In this document: positions 61,778 through 64,000 of the stretch, in pieces | How positions within the stretch are numbered: position 1 is the stretch's first letter | How the letters are laid out: every line of letters starts with the position of its first letter | Origin: Bacillota bacterium | Lineage (GTDB): Bacteria; Bacillota; Clostridia; Lachnospirales; Lachnospiraceae | NCBI GenBank assembly: GCA_023408815.1 | Contig: JAEYJO010000049.1 | Location: forward strand, 1-64,000 | Direction: 5' to 3' | Length of the DNA: 64,000 nt | Notes under the pieces: model-generated | Seen by the model: the letters and a program-made list of their open reading frames with translations, nothing else | Databases searched by the model: none | Told to the model about the DNA's origin: nothing | Program-made: the position numbers and the translations under genes

Positions 61778-62854
61778 ATGAAGATTACAGTAGTTGGAGG
61801 TGGAAATATTGGGACCATGATGGCGGCGGAAGCGGCTTGCAAAGGTCATGAAGTCACAGTATACACATCGACTCCGGAACGTTGGCAGAAAGAAATATCG
61901 GTGTATAATGCGGAGGATAAGCTGCTTCTGACAGGGACACTTTCGCGAGTAACAGATTCTATGGAAATGGCTGTGAAAGACGCGGATTACATCTGGGTAG
62001 TGATGCCGGCGCAGTTGTTCACAGGACTGGCAAGTAAGATGCTGCCCTATGTACATAAGGGACAGAAGATTGGCTTTGTGCCGGGAAGTGGCGGTGCCGA
62101 GTTCGCATTTCGTGAGATCGCCGCAAAAGGATGCACATTATTTGGCCTTCAGCGTGTACATAGTATTGCCAGATTAAAAGAGTACGGTAAAGCGACTTAC
62201 CAGCTTGGAAGAAAGTCATCTCTGCAGATTGGAGCAATACCGGCATCTGAAACTGCTGGTATATGTAAGATGATGGAGAATATTTTTGATATGCAATGTG
62301 ATGGACTGAATAATTATCTGTCTGTCACCCTGACGCCTTCTAATCCTATTCTGCACACGGCAAGACTGTATTCCATGTTTCAAGATTATAAGCAAGGGGA
62401 TGTTTATCCGAGAAATTTCTTGTTTTATGAAGAGTGGATGGATTATTCCTCGGAGGTGTTGATTGCCTGTGACCGGGAACTTCAAGAGCTTTGTAAAGCA
62501 ATACCCTTGGAGTTGGGTTCTGTAATGTCCTTAAGGGACTATTATGAGAGCCGGACGGCCAATGCCATGACAAAGAAAATCAGGGGCATTAAGGCATTTA
62601 AAGGGCTTACTTCGCCGATGAAGGAAGCAGAGGGTGGGTGGGTTCCTGACTGGCATTCCAGATACTTTACGGCAGATTTCGCATTTGGATTAAAGATTAT
62701 CAAAGATATTGCCGAAATGTTTGGCGTTGCTACTCCGAATATTGATATGATTTGGAAGTGGTATGAAAGAACTGCAATGGAAGATGACGTACAAGTATTC
62801 CATACAGAGCTCACGGCAGACGAATTTGTGAAAATGTATAGATGTGGATGGTAA
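61778..62854 (+). CDS. NAD(P)-dependent octopine/nopaline-type opine dehydrogenase
   Basis: Couples an amino acid to a 2-keto acid and reduces the imine to a secondary amine (opine). A 358-residue protein with the nucleotide fold MKITVVGGGNIGTMMAAEA at the N-terminus and YIWVVMPAQLF and GFVPGSGGAEFAF after it. The alpha-helical octopine-dehydrogenase domain has TPSNPILHTARLY with the catalytic-type His, and SRYFTADFAFGLKII. Length fits the family (about 360). No clear SD precedes ATG 61778, and the frame stays open upstream into the cyclodeaminase remnant, so expression may be altered. Confidence 0.87.
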   Translation: MKITVVGGGNIGTMMAAEAACKGHEVTVYTSTPERWQKEISVYNAEDKLLLTGTLSRVTDSMEMAVKDADYIWVVMPAQLFTGLASKMLPYVHKGQKIGFVPGSGGAEFAFREIAAKGCTLFGLQRVHSIARLKEYGKATYQLGRKSSLQIGAIPASETAGICKMMENIFDMQCDGLNNYLSVTLTPSNPILHTARLYSMFQDYKQGDVYPRNFLFYEEWMDYSSEVLIACDRELQELCKAIPLELGSVMSLRDYYESRTANAMTKKIRGIKAFKGLTSPMKEAEGGWVPDWHSRYFTADFAFGLKIIKDIAEMFGVATPNIDMIWKWYERTAMEDDVQVFHTELTADEFVKMYRCGW

Positions 62855-63518
62855 TTGGATTACGGCAATGAGGACGGGGGCTGTCGCTGCTCATACTATT
62901 AAGCTGTTGGCAGTGGAGGACTTTTCGGTAATTGGATATATTGGACTTGGGAATACGGCGAGAGCTTCGTTGGCGGTGCTGCTTTCTCTTTTTCCCAACA
63001 AGTATATGACAATTAAACTTAAAAAGTATAAGGATCAACACAAGCTTTTTGCAGAGCGGTTTTCTCCGGATAAGTGTGACGATTATAAGAATGTGACATT
63101 CGAATATTGTGATTCTTTAGAGGAAGTGGTGCAAGGCAGCGATGTTGTTGTCTCAGCGGCAACCGTGTTTGAGAATGACATTTGTTCCAATGACTGCTTT
63201 AAGGAAGGTGTTTTGGTAGTGCCGATTCATACAAGGGGATTCACAAATTGTGACCTGTTCTTTGATAAAGTATTCGCAGATGATGTAAAACACGTGAAGG
63301 GGTTTAAATACTTCGACAGATTTCATTTTTTTGCGGAAGTATCTGACGTAATGAATGGCAGGGTATTGGGTAGGGAAAACAATAGGGAAAGGATTCTCGC
63401 CTACAATATTGGAATTGCGATCCATGATATATTCTTTGCGGGAAAGCTTTATGAACTATGCGGAGAGCAGTGTCCAGAGATTAGTTTAAACGCACCAACG
63501 CAGAAGTTCTGGGTATAA
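62844..63518 (+). pseudogene. 5'-truncated ornithine cyclodeaminase/mu-crystallin family gene
   Basis: Only the NAD-binding and C-terminal parts of the family remain (225 codons; full proteins have about 310-330). The frame begins at GTG 62844 with MDGNWITAMRTGAVAAHT, equal to the internal RTGAV substrate motif, then IGYIGLGNTARASL and SDVVVSAATVF. About 100 N-terminal residues are absent, and the preceding in-frame codons run into a stop inside the opine dehydrogenase gene. It overlaps that gene by 11 nt. It is either dead or a shortened protein; the related remnant upstream suggests a duplication followed by decay. Confidence 0.7.
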
Positions 63519-63561
63519 AGGGATAGCGGCTTCTTGAAAATAAGCTTACGTTCTGTACTAA

Positions 63562-63591
63562 TTGATAAGTTTGTTGATTGTTATATATAGT
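63562..63591 (+). promoter_or_regulatory. Candidate promoter of the last gene
   Basis: -35 TTGATA (63562-63567), 18-bp spacer, -10 TATAGT (63586-63591), about 75 bp before the ATG at 63665. Confidence 0.35.
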
Positions 63592-63664
63592 AGATACATA
63601 TGTATAAGAAATAAAGATACAAACAATAAAAATCTGCATGATAGAGTTGGAAAGGGTGAAAGTT

Positions 63665-64000
63665 ATGGAACAATTACGTGAGGAACAAAAAGAAGCATTA
63701 CAAGTGGGACAAGAATATTTAATAAAGTTGATTGCAGGTATGGAGGAATTAGTGCCTGAGTTAAAAGGAGACAGAAAGGAAGATACGGATGACTTCATGA
63801 AGCAATGTCTTGAAGGGCTCAATTGGCTGATACAAATATACAATGTTACATCTGATTACATCAATGAAGGAAAAGTTCGCATTGAAAAAGAGAAAGTCAA
63901 TGAAAGTATACAAAAATTCAATGAGGCGATAAAAAGTAAGGACGATAAGAGAATAGCAGATTCAATAGAAAAGAATCTTTTAGGTTTTTTACATAATTTA
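63665..64000 (+). CDS. Hypothetical helical protein, cut by the right window edge
   Basis: Open from ATG 63665 (AAAGGGTGAAAG upstream) to the last base of the window: 112 codons without a stop. The product begins MEQLREEQKEALQVGQEY and is Glu/Lys-rich and almost entirely helical, with EGKVRIEKEKVNESIQKFNEAIKSKDDKR suggesting a coiled coil (split). No signal peptide or catalytic motif is visible. I do not recognise the family. It may belong to the glycosylation island or start a new unit, given its own candidate promoter. Confidence 0.6.
   Translation, partial: MEQLREEQKEALQVGQEYLIKLIAGMEELVPELKGDRKEDTDDFMKQCLEGLNWLIQIYNVTSDYINEGKVRIEKEKVNESIQKFNEAIKSKDDKRIADSIEKNLLGFLHNL

Overview
The window looks like the chromosome of a motile, spore-forming anaerobic Firmicute, most likely a Clostridia/Lachnospiraceae-type organism. 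The reasons are strong AGGAGG-type ribosome binding sites, lipoproteins with short lipoboxes and long acidic linkers, FliW/CsrA control of flagellin, dipicolinate synthase (spore) genes, a clostridial 4-hydroxybutyrate dehydrogenase and CgeB-type glycosyltransferases. No rRNA, tRNA, CRISPR, phage or insertion-sequence gene was seen.

Layout. (1) 203-11009, plus strand: an operon with a polar amino-acid-type ABC transporter (ATPase, lipoprotein, permease), an M20 amidohydrolase, a QueG-like 4Fe-4S protein, a Sel1-repeat protein, a four-part HcnABC/opine-oxidase-like flavoprotein dehydrogenase, a PLP gamma-lyase and a D-2-hydroxyacid dehydrogenase. It reads as uptake and oxidation of an unknown N-substituted amino acid. 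(2) 11107-17463: a MerR regulator between two operons. The minus operon encodes a PLP lyase and 4-hydroxybutyrate dehydrogenase. The plus operon encodes a cytidylate-kinase-like protein, a class III aminotransferase and a hydroxyacyl-CoA dehydrogenase. Both operons have TTGACT-N19-TATAAT promoters, the long spacer typical of MerR activation. (3) 17611-26597: a LacI-controlled ketose operon with an allulose/tagatose 3-epimerase, PfkB kinase, GatZ-like and GatY-like aldolase subunits and an RbsABC-type importer, plus palindromic operators.

(4) 26977-33357: a membrane GGDEF-EAL protein, a methyl-accepting chemotaxis protein with an odd insert in its Cache sensor, and motAB on the minus strand. 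(5) 33596-36940: asparagine synthase and dipicolinate synthase dpaAB. (6) 37027-49133: the late flagellar block flgM-flgN-flgK-flgK2-flgL-fliW-csrA, a frameshifted fucosyltransferase on the minus strand, then flaG-fliD-fliS-fliT-like-fliC. Three near-perfect sigma-28 (SigD) promoters and a CsrA-type GGA hairpin in the flagellin leader tie this block together.

(7) 49234-64000: a glycosylation island directly behind flagellin. It has CgeB-like transferases, a DUF616-type protein, LicD, a 1117-residue polypeptide with three glycosyltransferase modules, a two-domain GT2 protein, a cytidylyltransferase-PLP enzyme fusion, an opine dehydrogenase and two decayed ornithine-cyclodeaminase copies. The inferred job is to build a flagellin glycan carrying a CDP-activated phospho-amino (possibly opine-derived) substituent. 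This is the strongest candidate for an undescribed system here. The other notable points are the putative flavinylation motif in the chemoreceptor, the two-sided MerR circuit and the opine-oxidase-like operon.
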